A stretch of DNA of 64,000 nt from an uncultured Rhodospirillales bacterium (GCA_903822185.1 CAIJOA010000018.1:1-64000); one strand, 5' to 3'; shown: positions 44,909 to 55,224, counted from the first letter of the stretch. Numbers and translations are program-made. Notes: a model not told the origin generated them from the sequence alone.

Positions 44909-45400
44909 TCAGGCTTCGGCAGCGGCCAGCAGCATCTCGAGCGCACGGACGACCGTCGAACGGCGGATGGCGTCGCGGTCGCCGGGAAAGACATGCATCT
45001 CGCTGACGACCTTGCCGCCGCGGCGATTGACGGCGAGATGAACCGTGCCGACCGGCTTGTCGGCCGAGCCGCCGCCGGGGCCGGCGATGCCCGTTACCGC
45101 AACCGCGAGTTCGACCTGCGCATTGGCCAGCACGCCGTTGGCCATCGCCCGCGCGACTTCGGCGCTGACGGCACCGTGCCAAGCGAGCAATGCGGCGGGC
45201 ACGCTCAGCATCTCGGTCTTGGCGCGGTTGGAATAGGTGATGAAGCCGCGATCGACGATATCGGATGAGCCGGCGATGTCGGTCAGTGCGCCGATGATCA
45301 GGCCGCCGGTGCAGGATTCAGCCGTGGCGATCATCAGCTTCTTTTCGCGGCAGCGCGTCAGGACTGATTCGGACAGCGCGCGGATTTGATCATCGCTCAA
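44909..45400 (-). CDS. CinA C-terminal-domain protein (PncC, nicotinamide-nucleotide amidase)
   Basis: The 163-residue protein is the stand-alone C-terminal CinA domain: TAESCTGGLIIGALTDIAGSS near the start, then ITYSNRAKTEML, and the signature AVAVTGIAGPGGGSADKPVGTVHLAV. PncC deamidates NMN to nicotinate mononucleotide in NAD salvage. The start overlaps the end of pgpA by 11 bases, so translation is coupled. The N-terminal domain of full CinA is absent, as in most such proteins. Confidence 0.93.
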   Translation of the reverse strand: MSDDQIRALSESVLTRCREKKLMIATAESCTGGLIIGALTDIAGSSDIVDRGFITYSNRAKTEMLSVPAALLAWHGAVSAEVARAMANGVLANAQVELAVAVTGIAGPGGGSADKPVGTVHLAVNRRGGKVVSEMHVFPGDRDAIRRSTVVRALEMLLAAAEA

Positions 45401-45845
45401 GCAACATTCTCCCGATCCCCAAGACGATCATCGCATAGATCGCGGCCAAGACGTCATCGATCATAATACCGAGGCCGCCATCGAAGCGCCGCTCTGACCA
45501 TTTGATCGGCCACGGCTTCCAGATATCGAACAGCCTGAACAGGGCGAAGCCCGCGGCGTAACCGATGAGCGACGGGGGGGCGACCAGCAGCGTCAGCCAT
45601 TGACCCGCCACCTCGTCGATGACGATCCAAGAGGGGTCGGCCTCACGCGTGTCGCGGGTGGCGAAATTGGACACGACAACGCCGATAACAAAGACCACCG
45701 CCGCCGCCGCTGCTAACGACGACGCGCCACCGGCGCGCATGATCAGCCAGGCAAAGGGCAGGGCCGCGAGCGAGCCCCAAGTGCCCGGCGCTTTCGGCAG
45801 ATAGCCAGCGCCGAAGAAGCTTGCGACGAAGGCAGCCCCCCTCAT
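45390..45845 (-). CDS. pgpA: Phosphatidylglycerophosphatase A
   Basis: The 151-residue membrane protein has the PgpA pattern: GAGYLPKAPGTWGSLAALPFAW, an IVIDEVAGQWLTL segment with acidic residues, and a C-terminal FDIWKPWPIKWSERRFDGG-like block followed by MIDDVLAAIYA. It dephosphorylates phosphatidylglycerophosphate in cardiolipin/PG synthesis. It overlaps cinA and lies 16 bases after ispDF, making ispDF-pgpA-cinA an operon. Confidence 0.94.
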   Translation of the reverse strand: MRGAAFVASFFGAGYLPKAPGTWGSLAALPFAWLIMRAGGASSLAAAAAVVFVIGVVVSNFATRDTREADPSWIVIDEVAGQWLTLLVAPPSLIGYAAGFALFRLFDIWKPWPIKWSERRFDGGLGIMIDDVLAAIYAMIVLGIGRMLLER

Positions 45846-45861
45846 GTAAGAGATCGATTCA

Positions 45862-47016
45862 TCAGAAGGGCAGGCGAACGGTCGCCACAGCCTGCGCGGC
45901 CATGCCTTCGCCGCGTCCGGTGAAGCCGAGCTGTTCGGTGGTGGTCGCTTTGACGCTGACGCGATTCACCGGCAAGGCAAGTATCTCTGCGATCGACTTG
46001 ACCATGGCTTCGCGATGCGGACCGACCTTCGGCCGTTCGCAGATGATCGTCACATCGACATGTACGATGCTGCCGCGTGCTTGCGCGACCAATTCGGCCG
46101 CATGGCGCAGAAACTTGTGCGAGGGCGCACCGCGCCACTTCTCGTCGCTCGGCGGGAAGTGCATGCCGATATCACCGGCGCCGATCGTGCCCAGAATCGC
46201 ATCGGTGATCGCGTGAAGCCCGACATCGGCATCGGAATGACCAACGAGACCATGGCTGTGCGGCACCTTGATGCCGCACAGCCAGATATGATCGCCGGGA
46301 CCGAAGACATGGACGTCGTAGCCTTGCCCGGTGCGGTATTCGCCGCTGTTGCTCGAGAGTAAACGTTCCGCGCGCACGAAATCCTCGGTGCTGGTGACTT
46401 TGAAATTGGTTTCGGCGCCGGCGACGATCTTCACCGGCAACCCCGCGCTTTCGGCGACAGACGCGTCGTCGGTCAGTTCTTTGCCGGCCATCGCGCGATG
46501 TGCCTTGAGGATCGCGGCATAGTCGAAGCCTTGCGGCGTCTGCACGCCCCAAAGGCCGGCGCGCTCGACCGTTTCGGTGACGAGGCCATCGGCACCGCGC
46601 TTGATCGTGTCGGCGATCGGCATAGCCGGCACCGCGCCCGGTGTGTCGTCGAGCGCCTTCAGCACGCGATCGATCAAAGCATGATCGAGGAACGGCCGCG
46701 CGGCGTCGTGAATAAGGACATAGCGCGGGGCGAGGGCTTCGATGCTTTCAAGACCGCGCCGTACCGAATCCTGACGCGCCGCGCCACCGGGGACGGGCGT
46801 CATCAAATCCAATCCGGCGGTTGCCTCGTCGTAAAGGTCCTGATCGGCGGGATGATAGACGACGCGGACGCCATCGATGCCCGGATGGGCGCGCAGGGTT
46901 TCGACGGCGTGGCGCAGCAAAGGCTGACCGGCGAGGGGCAGATATTGCTTCGGCCGGGCCCCACCCATTCGGGTGCCGCGTCCAGCGGCGACAACAAGAG
47001 CAATGCAGGATGTCAT
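45862..47016 (-). CDS. ispDF: Bifunctional MEP-pathway enzyme IspDF
   Basis: The 384-residue protein fuses IspD (residues ~1-220, VVAAGRGTRMGGARPKQYLPL, then PLLRHAVETL) to IspF (~225-384, GYDVHVFGPGD with metal ligands Asp and His, GHSDADVGLHAITDAILG, and GRGEGMAAQAVATV). It makes CDP-methylerythritol and then MEcPP, both steps of isoprenoid synthesis. The fusion is common in alphaproteobacteria. It heads the ispDF-pgpA-cinA operon and is divergent from the CcsA/HemX-like gene. Confidence 0.96.
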   Translation of the reverse strand: MTSCIALVVAAGRGTRMGGARPKQYLPLAGQPLLRHAVETLRAHPGIDGVRVVYHPADQDLYDEATAGLDLMTPVPGGAARQDSVRRGLESIEALAPRYVLIHDAARPFLDHALIDRVLKALDDTPGAVPAMPIADTIKRGADGLVTETVERAGLWGVQTPQGFDYAAILKAHRAMAGKELTDDASVAESAGLPVKIVAGAETNFKVTSTEDFVRAERLLSSNSGEYRTGQGYDVHVFGPGDHIWLCGIKVPHSHGLVGHSDADVGLHAITDAILGTIGAGDIGMHFPPSDEKWRGAPSHKFLRHAAELVAQARGSIVHVDVTIICERPKVGPHREAMVKSIAEILALPVNRVSVKATTTEQLGFTGRGEGMAAQAVATVRLPF

Positions 47017-47092
47017 AGGGGCAAGCTAACCAAGCTTGGCGCGCTTGCCAACCAACGAGGGGTAGCCTATTTCGACGTCCAAGGAGAATCCG

Positions 47093-47899
47093 ATGTCTTT
47101 GGGCCTCGTGCTCGATCTGTTGGCGCTGGCAGCATTGTTGCCCGCGGCGCTGGTGCGCTGGCGGCAGAACGATGCGCGCGACGGGCTCTTCTATATCGCT
47201 CTGGTGCTGGCAGCGGCGGGGCCGTTGCTGTGGTCGGTGGCGCAGCTTGGCGGTGTCTGGCGCACCGGCTTTGCGATGTCGCTGTGGGTGACGATCACCG
47301 TGACCATGATCCTGTTCCTCGGTTTGACGGGAACGACGCGGCAGGCATGGCGGCTAACGCCGCTACTGGTACCTTATCTATTGATCCTGGGTATCTTTGG
47401 GACGATCTGGCGGCGCGCGCCCGAGCTGCCGATCTCGACCACCGTTCCGGCGGGTTGGCTCGATGCCCATATCGCCTTTGCTGTCGTAACCTATGGCTTG
47501 CTGACCTTGGCGGCGGTGGCAGGGGCGGCGGTGTTCCTGCAGGAAAGGGCGCTCAAGCAAAAGCGTCAGACCAGTTTTACCCGGCTGTTGCCGGCCATTG
47601 CCGACAGCGAAGTCCTCGAAGTAGGACTTTTGACCGCCGCCGAAATCGTCCTCGCCTTGGGACTGGTCAGTGGCATGGCAGCCCAGCATTTTCTCGACCG
47701 CCCGCTTTTGCCGTTCGATCATAAGACGCTGCTTTCGGTAGCAGCCTTCGTCGTGATCGGGTTGCTACTTCTCGCCCGGCGTGTAAGTGGCCTGCGTGGA
47801 CAACGGGTTGCGCGTTGGGCATTGCTGGCTTATTTGCTGCTAACGCTGGCTTATCCAGGCGTAAAGTTCGTCACCGACGTCTTGATGGCCGGTTCTTAA
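47093..47899 (+). CDS. CcsA/HemX-like cytochrome c assembly membrane protein
   Basis: The 268-residue protein has eight or so membrane helices. Family marks are the LDAHIAFAVVTYGLLTLA helix, with a conserved histidine, and MAAQHFLDRPLLPFDHKTL near the C-terminal part. The tryptophan-rich WxWD motif of true CcsA is not seen, so it belongs to the YpjD/HemX-like branch, thought to act in heme handling. It is divergent from ispDF with a 76-base shared region. Confidence 0.82.
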   Translation: MSLGLVLDLLALAALLPAALVRWRQNDARDGLFYIALVLAAAGPLLWSVAQLGGVWRTGFAMSLWVTITVTMILFLGLTGTTRQAWRLTPLLVPYLLILGIFGTIWRRAPELPISTTVPAGWLDAHIAFAVVTYGLLTLAAVAGAAVFLQERALKQKRQTSFTRLLPAIADSEVLEVGLLTAAEIVLALGLVSGMAAQHFLDRPLLPFDHKTLLSVAAFVVIGLLLLARRVSGLRGQRVARWALLAYLLLTLAYPGVKFVTDVLMAGS

Positions 47900-47924
47900 C
47901 CGAGTCGTTTTCGATAATTTAACG

Positions 47925-47952
47925 TTGCATTGATTGTGCAGTGCAGTATATG
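47925..47952 (+). promoter_or_regulatory. Putative sigma-70-type promoter of dusB-ntrBCYX
   Basis: TTGCAT (47925-47930) and TATATG (47947-47952) are separated by 16 bases, resembling -35 and -10 boxes. Transcription would begin near 47959, about 30 bases before the dusB ATG. The region also holds the palindrome at 47951-47967. Confidence 0.5.
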
Positions 47953-47967
47953 CTCAAATCATGAGCA
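47951..47967. promoter_or_regulatory. NtrC-like dyad site
   Basis: The 17-base sequence TGCTCAAATCATGAGCA is a perfect 6-5-6 inverted repeat. The published NtrC consensus (TGCACC-N5-GGTGCA) has the same length and the same TGC...GCA ends. It overlaps the predicted -10 box and transcription start of the dusB-ntrBC operon, so binding would be expected to repress. Not tested. Confidence 0.55.
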
Positions 47968-47987
47968 ATTCGTCAGATGCATAAAAA

Positions 47988-48971
47988 ATGAGCATCATCC
48001 TTGATAAATTAGAGCTCGAAGCTCCCGTCATTCTTGCGCCGATGTCTGGTGTGACTGACCTGCCGTTCCGCCGCCAAGTCAAAAAGCATGGTGCCGGTCT
48101 TGTCGTGTCCGAGATGATCGCCAGCCAGGCGATGATCCGCGAGACGCGCCAGTCCATGACCATGGCGAAGAACTGTTCCGACGAACAGCCGATGGCCGTC
48201 CAGCTTGCGGGCTGCGAGCCCGAAGTCATGGCCGAGGCGGCGCGGCTCAATGCCGACCGAGGTGCCGCGCTGATCGATATCAATTTCGGCTGCCCTGCGA
48301 AGAAGGTCGTGAATGGGTTCGCCGGTTCCGCGCTGATGCGCGAAGAAGTGCTGGCCGGACGTATTCTCGAGGCGGTGGTGAAAGCCGTAAACCTGCCCGT
48401 CACGCTGAAGATGCGAACGGGTTGGGACGACACCAACCGCAACGCGCCGAAGCTCGCGCGTATCGCCGAAGAAGCAGGCATCCGGATGATTACGGTGCAT
48501 GGCCGCACGCGCTGTCAGTTTTACGAAGGCCATGCCGACTGGAGCTTCGTGCGTCAGGTTAAGGATGCGGTGAAGCTGCCGGTGGTCGTCAACGGCGACG
48601 TCACGACCGTTGATGAAGCGAAAGAAGCGCTGGATGCGTCGGGCGCGGATGGCGTGATGGTCGGGCGCGGCGCGTATGGCCGTCCGTGGTTTCTGCGCCA
48701 GGTCATGCACTTCCTCAAAACCGGGGAGCGTTTGCCCGACCCGTCGCTGGAAGAACAGCGCGATACGGTGTTGGCGCATTACGACGAGATGCTGTCGCAT
48801 TACGGGGTCAATGTCGGGTCGCGCATGGCGCGCAAACATATCGCCTGGTACTCGAAGGGCCTGCACGGCTCTGCCGACTTCCGTTCGGTCGTGAACCGGG
48901 TCGAGGATATTTCCCAGGTAAAAACGATGATCGGCGAATTCTACGCGCCGCTTCTCGCGGCGGCGGCCTAG
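47988..48971 (+). CDS. dusB: tRNA-dihydrouridine synthase DusB
   Basis: The 327-residue flavoenzyme has the Dus motifs: [17 protein letters not shown] at the N-terminus, the catalytic-cysteine block [39 protein letters not shown], and [12 protein letters not shown]. It reduces uridine in tRNA D-loops. In alphaproteobacteria it is usually the first gene of the ntrBC operon, as here, with ntrB starting 3 bases after its stop. Confidence 0.95.
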   Translation: MSIILDKLELEAPVILAPMSGVTDLPFRRQVKKHGAGLVVSEMIASQAMIRETRQSMTMAKNCSDEQPMAVQLAGCEPEVMAEAARLNADRGAALIDINFGCPAKKVVNGFAGSALMREEVLAGRILEAVVKAVNLPVTLKMRTGWDDTNRNAPKLARIAEEAGIRMITVHGRTRCQFYEGHADWSFVRQVKDAVKLPVVVNGDVTTVDEAKEALDASGADGVMVGRGAYGRPWFLRQVMHFLKTGERLPDPSLEEQRDTVLAHYDEMLSHYGVNVGSRMARKHIAWYSKGLHGSADFRSVVNRVEDISQVKTMIGEFYAPLLAAAA

Positions 48972-48974
48972 ATC

Positions 48975-50108
48975 ATGGCGGTGCGCGGCAACCTCGTCCG
49001 TCGCCTTCCGCCCGAGCGCGTCATCGAGGCGCGCGCCATTCTCGCTGCCTTGCCCGATCCTGTTCTCGTCGTCGATGAGAATAGCGAACTTTATTACGCC
49101 AATACCGCTGCAGAAGAATTCTTCGACGCCGGCTCGAAGACGCTGATGGGCTTGCCGCTGTCGGAATTGCTGCCGTTGGATAGCCCCGTTTTTGCGCTGC
49201 TCGATTCCGTGCGGCGCACCGGCTCGCGTGTTTCCGAATATGGTATCGGCGTCGATACGCCGCGACTGGGCGCGCGGATGTTGACGGTTCAGGCTGCGCC
49301 ACTCGGCGAAGAACACGGCTTTGTCGTCTTGACGCTGCAGGGCCGGTCGATCGCCGACAAGATTGATCGTCAGCTAACGCATCGCAATGCCGCGCGCTCG
49401 GTGACGGCGATGGCGTCGATGCTGGCCCATGAAGTGAAAAACCCGCTGTCGGGTATTCGCGGCGCGGCACAGTTGCTTGAAGAAAATGCGACCACGGCCG
49501 ATCGCGAGCTGACACGCCTCATCTGCGAAGAGAGCGATCGGATTTGCGCGCTGGTCGATCGTATGGATGTGTTCTCGGATCGGCGTCCGCTGGAACGTGC
49601 GCCGATTAATATCCATGAAGTGCTGGAGCGCGTACGCCGCGCCGCGCAGTCGGGTTTCGCCCGTAACATCCGCTTTATCGAAGAATACGATCCGTCATTG
49701 CCCGCGGTTCACGGCAATCGCGATCTGCTGATCCAGACTTTCCTCAACCTCGTCAAGAACGCAGCCGAAGCTGCGCCGGCGCAGGGCGGCGAAATCGTAA
49801 TGTCCACTTCTTATCAGCATGGGGTTCGCATGACGGTGGCTGGAAGCGACAGCAGGGTTCATCTGCCGCTTGTCGTGTCGGTCACCGATAACGGCGACGG
49901 CATTCCCGAAGACATTCAGCCGCACCTTTTCGATCCCTTCGTTTCGACGAAGCATAACGGCACAGGTCTCGGCCTCGCTTTGGTGGCGAAGGTCGTCGGC
50001 GATCATGGCGGAGTCATCGAATTCGACAGCCAGCCACGTCGTACCAGCTTCCGCGTTTATCTCCCGCTTGCGCCCCAGGAACTCATTCCGCGCGCGGTCA
50101 AACTATGA
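48975..50108 (+). CDS. ntrB: Nitrogen-regulation sensor kinase NtrB
   Basis: The 377-residue protein has an N-terminal PAS region (about residues 20-110), a HisKA domain with phospho-accepting His152 in [12 protein letters not shown], and an HATPase domain with [20 protein letters not shown] and GTGLGLALV. It is cytoplasmic. It autophosphorylates when nitrogen is limiting, under PII control, and passes phosphate to NtrC. It overlaps ntrC by ATGA. Confidence 0.96.
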   Translation: MAVRGNLVRRLPPERVIEARAILAALPDPVLVVDENSELYYANTAAEEFFDAGSKTLMGLPLSELLPLDSPVFALLDSVRRTGSRVSEYGIGVDTPRLGARMLTVQAAPLGEEHGFVVLTLQGRSIADKIDRQLTHRNAARSVTAMASMLAHEVKNPLSGIRGAAQLLEENATTADRELTRLICEESDRICALVDRMDVFSDRRPLERAPINIHEVLERVRRAAQSGFARNIRFIEEYDPSLPAVHGNRDLLIQTFLNLVKNAAEAAPAQGGEIVMSTSYQHGVRMTVAGSDSRVHLPLVVSVTDNGDGIPEDIQPHLFDPFVSTKHNGTGLGLALVAKVVGDHGGVIEFDSQPRRTSFRVYLPLAPQELIPRAVKL

Positions 50109-51553
50109 CAAAACCAGCAACGATCCTTGTCGCCGACGATGACCGTGCCATCCGCACGGTGCTGGGCCAGGCACTAAGCCGCCTTGGCCATGACGTCCGG
50201 ACCACCAGCAACGCCGCCACCTTGTGGCGTTGGGTGTCCGACGGCGAGGGTGATCTCGTCATTACCGATGTGGTGATGCCCGACGAGAACGGTCTCGATC
50301 TGGTGCCGCGCATCAAGAAGCTGCGCCCTGAACTGCGCATCATCGTGATGAGCGCGCAGAATACCTTGCTGACGGCGGTGAAAGCGACCGAGCGCGGCGC
50401 GTTTGAATATCTGCCCAAGCCGTTCGATCTGCGCGAACTCGTTCATGTCGTCGAACGCGCGCTGACGGTGCCGCATGTATCGACGACGAGTGCGGAAGAG
50501 GCGCAGGACGCTGAAGATCAGCTTCCGCTGATCGGCCGTTCGCAGGCGATGCAGGAAATCTATCGCGTCCTGGCGCGGTTGATGGGCACCGACCTGACGG
50601 TGATGATCACCGGCGAAAGCGGTACCGGCAAGGAACTGGTCGCGCGCGCGCTGCATGATTACGGCAAGCGACGGGCGGGGACGTTCGTTGCCATCAATAT
50701 GGCCGCGATCCCGCGCGAATTGATCGAAAGCGAATTGTTCGGCCACGAGAAGGGTTCGTTCACCGGCGCCATGGCGCGCGGCATCGGACGCTTCGAGCAA
50801 GCACAGGGCGGCACGCTGTTCCTCGATGAAATCGGCGACATGCCGCTCGAAGCCCAGACACGTTTGCTGCGCGTGCTGCAACAGGGCGAATACACGACCG
50901 TCGGCGGTCGCACGCCGATCCGCGCCGATGTCCGCATCGTCGCCGCAACCCATCGCGATCTGCGTCAGCTTATTCGCCAGGGTCTGTTCCGCGAGGATTT
51001 GTTCTACCGCCTGAACGTCGTGCCGATCCGTCTGCCGCCGCTGCGCGAACGCGTCGAGGATATTCCGGCTTTGGCGCGATACTTCTTCGCCCAGGCGAGC
51101 GCCGAAGGCCTGCCAGTCAAATCGCTCGATATCGAGGCGATGGATCGCCTCAAATCCTACCGCTGGCCCGGCAACGTTCGCGAACTTGAGAACCTCGTCC
51201 GTCGTCTTGCGGCGCTTTATTCCCAGGAAGTCCTCGGCGTCGATGCGATCGAGGCGGAGCTGTCGGAATCATCGCCGGCAACCCCGGCGGCGGAAATAGA
51301 CAGCGACGAAAGCCTCAGCTCGGCAGCCGAACGGCATCTGCGCGATTACTTTGCGGCCCATAAAGGCGGTTTGCCGCCCTCGGGCCTCTACGACCGAGTC
51401 TTGCGCGAAATCGAACGTCCGCTGATCCAATTAAGCCTCAGCGCCACCCGCGGCAATCAGCTCAAAGCGGCGCAACTCCTTGGCCTCAACCGCAACACCC
51501 TGCGCAAAAAAGTGCGCGAATTGGACATCGATGTCGCTCGCGGCCTAAAATAG
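50105..51553 (+). CDS. ntrC: Nitrogen-regulation response regulator NtrC
   Basis: The 482-residue protein has a receiver domain with phosphorylatable Asp55, an AAA+ sigma-54 activation domain with Walker A GESGTGKE near residue 170 and a GSFTGA loop near 216, and a C-terminal Fis-type helix-turn-helix (about 440-480). It activates sigma-54 promoters under nitrogen limitation. Compare NtrX below, which lacks the loop. Confidence 0.96.
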   Translation: MTKPATILVADDDRAIRTVLGQALSRLGHDVRTTSNAATLWRWVSDGEGDLVITDVVMPDENGLDLVPRIKKLRPELRIIVMSAQNTLLTAVKATERGAFEYLPKPFDLRELVHVVERALTVPHVSTTSAEEAQDAEDQLPLIGRSQAMQEIYRVLARLMGTDLTVMITGESGTGKELVARALHDYGKRRAGTFVAINMAAIPRELIESELFGHEKGSFTGAMARGIGRFEQAQGGTLFLDEIGDMPLEAQTRLLRVLQQGEYTTVGGRTPIRADVRIVAATHRDLRQLIRQGLFREDLFYRLNVVPIRLPPLRERVEDIPALARYFFAQASAEGLPVKSLDIEAMDRLKSYRWPGNVRELENLVRRLAALYSQEVLGVDAIEAELSESSPATPAAEIDSDESLSSAAERHLRDYFAAHKGGLPPSGLYDRVLREIERPLIQLSLSATRGNQLKAAQLLGLNRNTLRKKVRELDIDVARGLK

Positions 51554-51558
51554 GGTCG

Positions 51559-53766
51559 ATGAGAGGAACGCGGGAGTTCGTGCTGTGGGCGGGTCGCGTC
51601 GGGCTCGGCCGTAAGCTTGCCTTTACGCTCGGCATCTTCGCGCTTCTATCCGGCATCGCGACCATTCTCATCCTGCGCGGTTTCTGGCCCGGCGCGGTTG
51701 CGGTCCATCTGGATCAAGCTTTTCTCCTGCTGAATTTTGTCTTGCTGCTGCCGCTGATCGCGATCGTCGCGTGGCGGCTGGTGCAGCTTTGGACCGAGCG
51801 CAAGCGCGGCCTCGCCGGGTCGCGTCTTCATACCCGGCTGGTCGTGTTGTTCAGCCTCGTCGCCGTGATCCCGACAGTCATCGTCGCGATCTTCTCGTAC
51901 CTGCTGTTCAGCTTCGGCGTGCAGGCCTGGTTCAGCGAGCGCGTCCATACCGCCGTGACCGGGTCGCTGGCCGTCGCCGAAGCGTATCTGCACGAGCATC
52001 AGCAAACGATCCGCGCCGATGTCGTCGGCATGGCGAACGATCTCAACCGCGACGCCAATCTGCTTAGCCTCAATCCGGCGCGCTTCAACGAGATCGTCCG
52101 CGCACAGGCAGCGCTTCGTTCGCTGACGGAAGCAATCGTGTTCGATCGGGACGGTCGTCTGCTCGCGCGTACGGGTTTCAGCTTTGCGCTCGAACTGCAG
52201 CCGGTGCCGGATTGGGCCTTGGCGGCGGCGCGGTCAGGCGATGTCGCGGTCATGACCAACGACAATGACGACCGCGTTCGCGCGCTGGTTCGTCTGGAAC
52301 GGTTCGGCGACGTGTTCCTCTATGCCGGCCGCTTCATCGATCCGGCCGTCATCAATCACACCCGGCAGACTCAAAGCGCGGTCGAGCAATACGAGCAGTT
52401 GGAAGGTCAGCGTTCGGACTATCAGATTGCGTTCTCGATCGTGTTCTTCGCCGTCGGGTTGTTGCTGCTGACCGGCGCTGTCTGGGTCGGGCTCGCCCTC
52501 GCCACGCGCATGGCGCGGCCGATCGCGTCCTTGGTCGCGGCGGCCGAGCGGGTGCGCAGCGGCGATCTGTCAGCCCGTGTTCCCGCCGGCGACAGCGACG
52601 AGGAATTCAGTTCTCTATCCCGCGCCTTCAACCGCATGACCCATCAGCTGCAAAGCCAGCAAAGCGAACTGATCGAAGCCAATCGCCAGTTGGATCAACG
52701 GCGTCGTTTCACCGAGACGGTTTTGTCGGGCGTTTCCGCCGGTGTCATCGGTCTCGACCAGCAGGGGCGGATCAATCTTCCTAACCGGTCGGCTTCGCTG
52801 TTGCTCGGCACGGACCTCGAGCAATTCATCGGCAAGGATATCGCCGAGGTCGTGCCTGAGATGGCGGGACTGATCCATGAGGCCGATCGCCGTCCGGATC
52901 GTCTGGCCCAGTCCCACGTCGAACTCGTCCGCTCAGGCCGCGCCCATACGCTGCTGGTCCGCGTCGCGGCGGAACGGATGGAGGGCGAGGCCAAGGGCTA
53001 TGTCGTGACCTTCGACGACATCACCGAACTGCAAGGGGCGCAGCGTAAGGCGGCGTGGGCGGATGTGGCCCGGCGCATTGCCCACGAAATCAAAAATCCG
53101 CTGACGCCAATTCAGTTGTCGGCAGAACGGCTGAAGCGGAAATATCTGAAGGACATCACCAACGATCCCGAGACCTTTGCGGTTTGTACGGATACGATCA
53201 TCCGTCATGTCGGCGATATCGGGCGTATGGTCGATGAATTCTCGTCTTTCGCGCGGATGCCGACGCCGGTGCTGAAAGACGAAGACCTCAACGAAATCGT
53301 CCGCCAGGTCGCGTTCTTGCAGCGGGCGGCAACGCCCGAGATTAAAATCGAACTGCATCTTTCCGGCGCCGCCCCGCATCTGTCGTGCGATTCCCGGCAG
53401 GTCGCGCAGGCACTGTTGAATTTAATGAAAAATGCCGCAGAATCGGTGAACTCACGCGAAGGCGACGTACCGCCGGGCGCGATCACCGTTTATTCCAGCG
53501 AGCAAGATGGTGTCGTCATGCTCTCGGTCGAGGACAATGGCCGTGGTCTGCCGAAAGAAGGACGCGAGCGGCTGACCGAACCTTATGTCACGACACATGT
53601 AAAAGGCACCGGGCTGGGGCTTGCCATCGTGAAGAAAATCATGGAAGACCACCATGGCGAGCTGGTGCTCGACGACCGCGAGGGTGGCGGTGCGTGCGTG
53701 AAAATGGTTTTTCACCGTACCGAACCCAAGGTCACAACAGATCAACCCGTTCGGGTGGAAGCCTAA
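51559..53766 (+). CDS. ntrY: Membrane sensor kinase NtrY
   Basis: The 735-residue protein has three N-terminal membrane helices (about residues 17-40, 53-75 and 92-118), a periplasmic sensor part, a fourth helix near 290-312, then HAMP (ARPIASLVAAAERVRSGDL), PAS, and HisKA with His509 in RRIAHEIKNPLTPI. The HATPase domain has LLNLMKNAAESV, DNGRGLPKEG and GTGLGLAIV. It pairs with NtrX, 3 bases downstream; NtrYX respond to nitrogen and redox state in related bacteria. Confidence 0.96.
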   Translation: MRGTREFVLWAGRVGLGRKLAFTLGIFALLSGIATILILRGFWPGAVAVHLDQAFLLLNFVLLLPLIAIVAWRLVQLWTERKRGLAGSRLHTRLVVLFSLVAVIPTVIVAIFSYLLFSFGVQAWFSERVHTAVTGSLAVAEAYLHEHQQTIRADVVGMANDLNRDANLLSLNPARFNEIVRAQAALRSLTEAIVFDRDGRLLARTGFSFALELQPVPDWALAAARSGDVAVMTNDNDDRVRALVRLERFGDVFLYAGRFIDPAVINHTRQTQSAVEQYEQLEGQRSDYQIAFSIVFFAVGLLLLTGAVWVGLALATRMARPIASLVAAAERVRSGDLSARVPAGDSDEEFSSLSRAFNRMTHQLQSQQSELIEANRQLDQRRRFTETVLSGVSAGVIGLDQQGRINLPNRSASLLLGTDLEQFIGKDIAEVVPEMAGLIHEADRRPDRLAQSHVELVRSGRAHTLLVRVAAERMEGEAKGYVVTFDDITELQGAQRKAAWADVARRIAHEIKNPLTPIQLSAERLKRKYLKDITNDPETFAVCTDTIIRHVGDIGRMVDEFSSFARMPTPVLKDEDLNEIVRQVAFLQRAATPEIKIELHLSGAAPHLSCDSRQVAQALLNLMKNAAESVNSREGDVPPGAITVYSSEQDGVVMLSVEDNGRGLPKEGRERLTEPYVTTHVKGTGLGLAIVKKIMEDHHGELVLDDREGGGACVKMVFHRTEPKVTTDQPVRVEA

Positions 53767-53769
53767 AAG

Positions 53770-55224
53770 ATGGCGCACGACATTCTCGTCGTCGATGACG
53801 AAGCCGATATCCGTACGTTGATGTGCGGCATTCTCGGCGACGAAGGCTATGAAACCCGTCAGGCGGGGAACAGCACCGAGGCGTTGGCCGCGATCCGTAC
53901 GCGTCAGCCGTCGATCGTGGTGCTCGACATCTGGCTGCAAGGCAGCGAGCTCGACGGACTGGAAATCCTCAAGATCGTTAAGCGCGAACTGCCGCATATT
54001 CCGGTCGTGATGATTAGTGGTCACGGCAACATCGAAACCGCCGTCGCTGCGATTAAAATCGGCGCCTATGATTTCATCGAGAAGCCATTCAAATCCGACC
54101 GGCTGCTGCTGATCATCGAACGTGCGATCGAAGCAGCACGTTTGAAGCGTGAAAACGACGAATTGAAGCAGCGTGCCGGCAGCGACGATGACCTGATCGG
54201 CGGGTCGCACGCGGTCAATCAACTGCGCCAGCAGCTCGATCGCGTCGCCCCGACCAACAGTCGGGTGCTGATCACCGGCCTGCCCGGAGCCGGCAAGGAA
54301 ATCGTCGCGCGGTTGCTGCATGATCGCTCGCGCCGGACCAAGGGACCGCTGGTCGTGCTGAGTTGCGCGACCATGCGGCCGGAACGGTTCGAGCCGGAAC
54401 TGTTCGGCACCGAAGCCGGCGCCGAGGGCCCCGAATCACCGCGCAAGGTCGGCACCTTCGAACAAGCGCATGGCGGCACGTTGTTCCTCGACGAAGTAGC
54501 CGACATGCCGCTCGAAACTCAGGGCAAGATCGTTCGTGCTTTGCAGGACCAAACCTTCGAGCGCGTCGGGGGCGCGCGGGTGAAGGTCGATGTCCGTGTC
54601 ATCGCCTCGACCAATCGCGATCTGGCGATTGAAATCGCCGCGGGACGGTTCCGGGAGGATCTGTATTACCGGCTGGCGGTCGTGCCGTTGCAGGTGCCGC
54701 CGTTGCGCCAACGCATCGAAGACATACCGGCCCTCGCACGGCATTTCATGACGCGGGCCGCCGACAATGCCCGTCTGCCGCCGCGCGAATTCGGCGAAGA
54801 CGCCATGGCGGCGTTGCAGGCCTATGAGTGGCCGGGCAATGTGCGTCAGCTCAAGAACGCAGTCGATTGGACCCTGATCATGGCGCCGGGTGGCCCCGGC
54901 GATCCGATCCGTGCCGACATGCTGCCGGCCGAGATCGGCGCCATCGCGCCGGCGGTCGTCAAATGGGATCGTGGCGGCGAGTTGATGGGCCTGCCGTTGC
55001 GTGACGCACGCGAGATGTTCGAGCGCGAATATCTCTTGGCCCAGATCACCCGCTTCGGCGGCAATATCTCGCGCACCGCGGCTTTTGTCGGGATGGAGCG
55101 TTCGGCGCTGCATCGCAAGCTCAAGTCTCTCGGCGTTTTCAACAATGATCGCGGCGAACGGGCTGGTCCCGATGCGGCCGGCAGCGAGCCGGGCGCGAAG
55201 GCCGATCTTTCAGAAGCGGGCTGA
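53770..55224 (+). CDS. ntrX: Response regulator NtrX (no GAFTGA loop)
   Basis: The 484-residue protein has receiver Asp53, an AAA+ domain with altered Walker A GLPGAGKE, and a Fis-type helix-turn-helix at the end. The region where sigma-54 activators carry GAFTGA is replaced by GTEAGAEGPESPRKVG, so it cannot contact sigma-54 in the usual way. Alphaproteobacterial NtrX proteins are known to lack the loop and to act at other promoters. An acidic tail, EPGAKADLSEAG, ends the protein. Confidence 0.95.
   Translation: MAHDILVVDDEADIRTLMCGILGDEGYETRQAGNSTEALAAIRTRQPSIVVLDIWLQGSELDGLEILKIVKRELPHIPVVMISGHGNIETAVAAIKIGAYDFIEKPFKSDRLLLIIERAIEAARLKRENDELKQRAGSDDDLIGGSHAVNQLRQQLDRVAPTNSRVLITGLPGAGKEIVARLLHDRSRRTKGPLVVLSCATMRPERFEPELFGTEAGAEGPESPRKVGTFEQAHGGTLFLDEVADMPLETQGKIVRALQDQTFERVGGARVKVDVRVIASTNRDLAIEIAAGRFREDLYYRLAVVPLQVPPLRQRIEDIPALARHFMTRAADNARLPPREFGEDAMAALQAYEWPGNVRQLKNAVDWTLIMAPGGPGDPIRADMLPAEIGAIAPAVVKWDRGGELMGLPLRDAREMFEREYLLAQITRFGGNISRTAAFVGMERSALHRKLKSLGVFNNDRGERAGPDAAGSEPGAKADLSEAG

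Noticed and set aside
48009-49316. 435-codon minus-strand frame opposite dusB and ntrB
   Set aside because: It is a composition artefact opposite two certain genes and has no family features.
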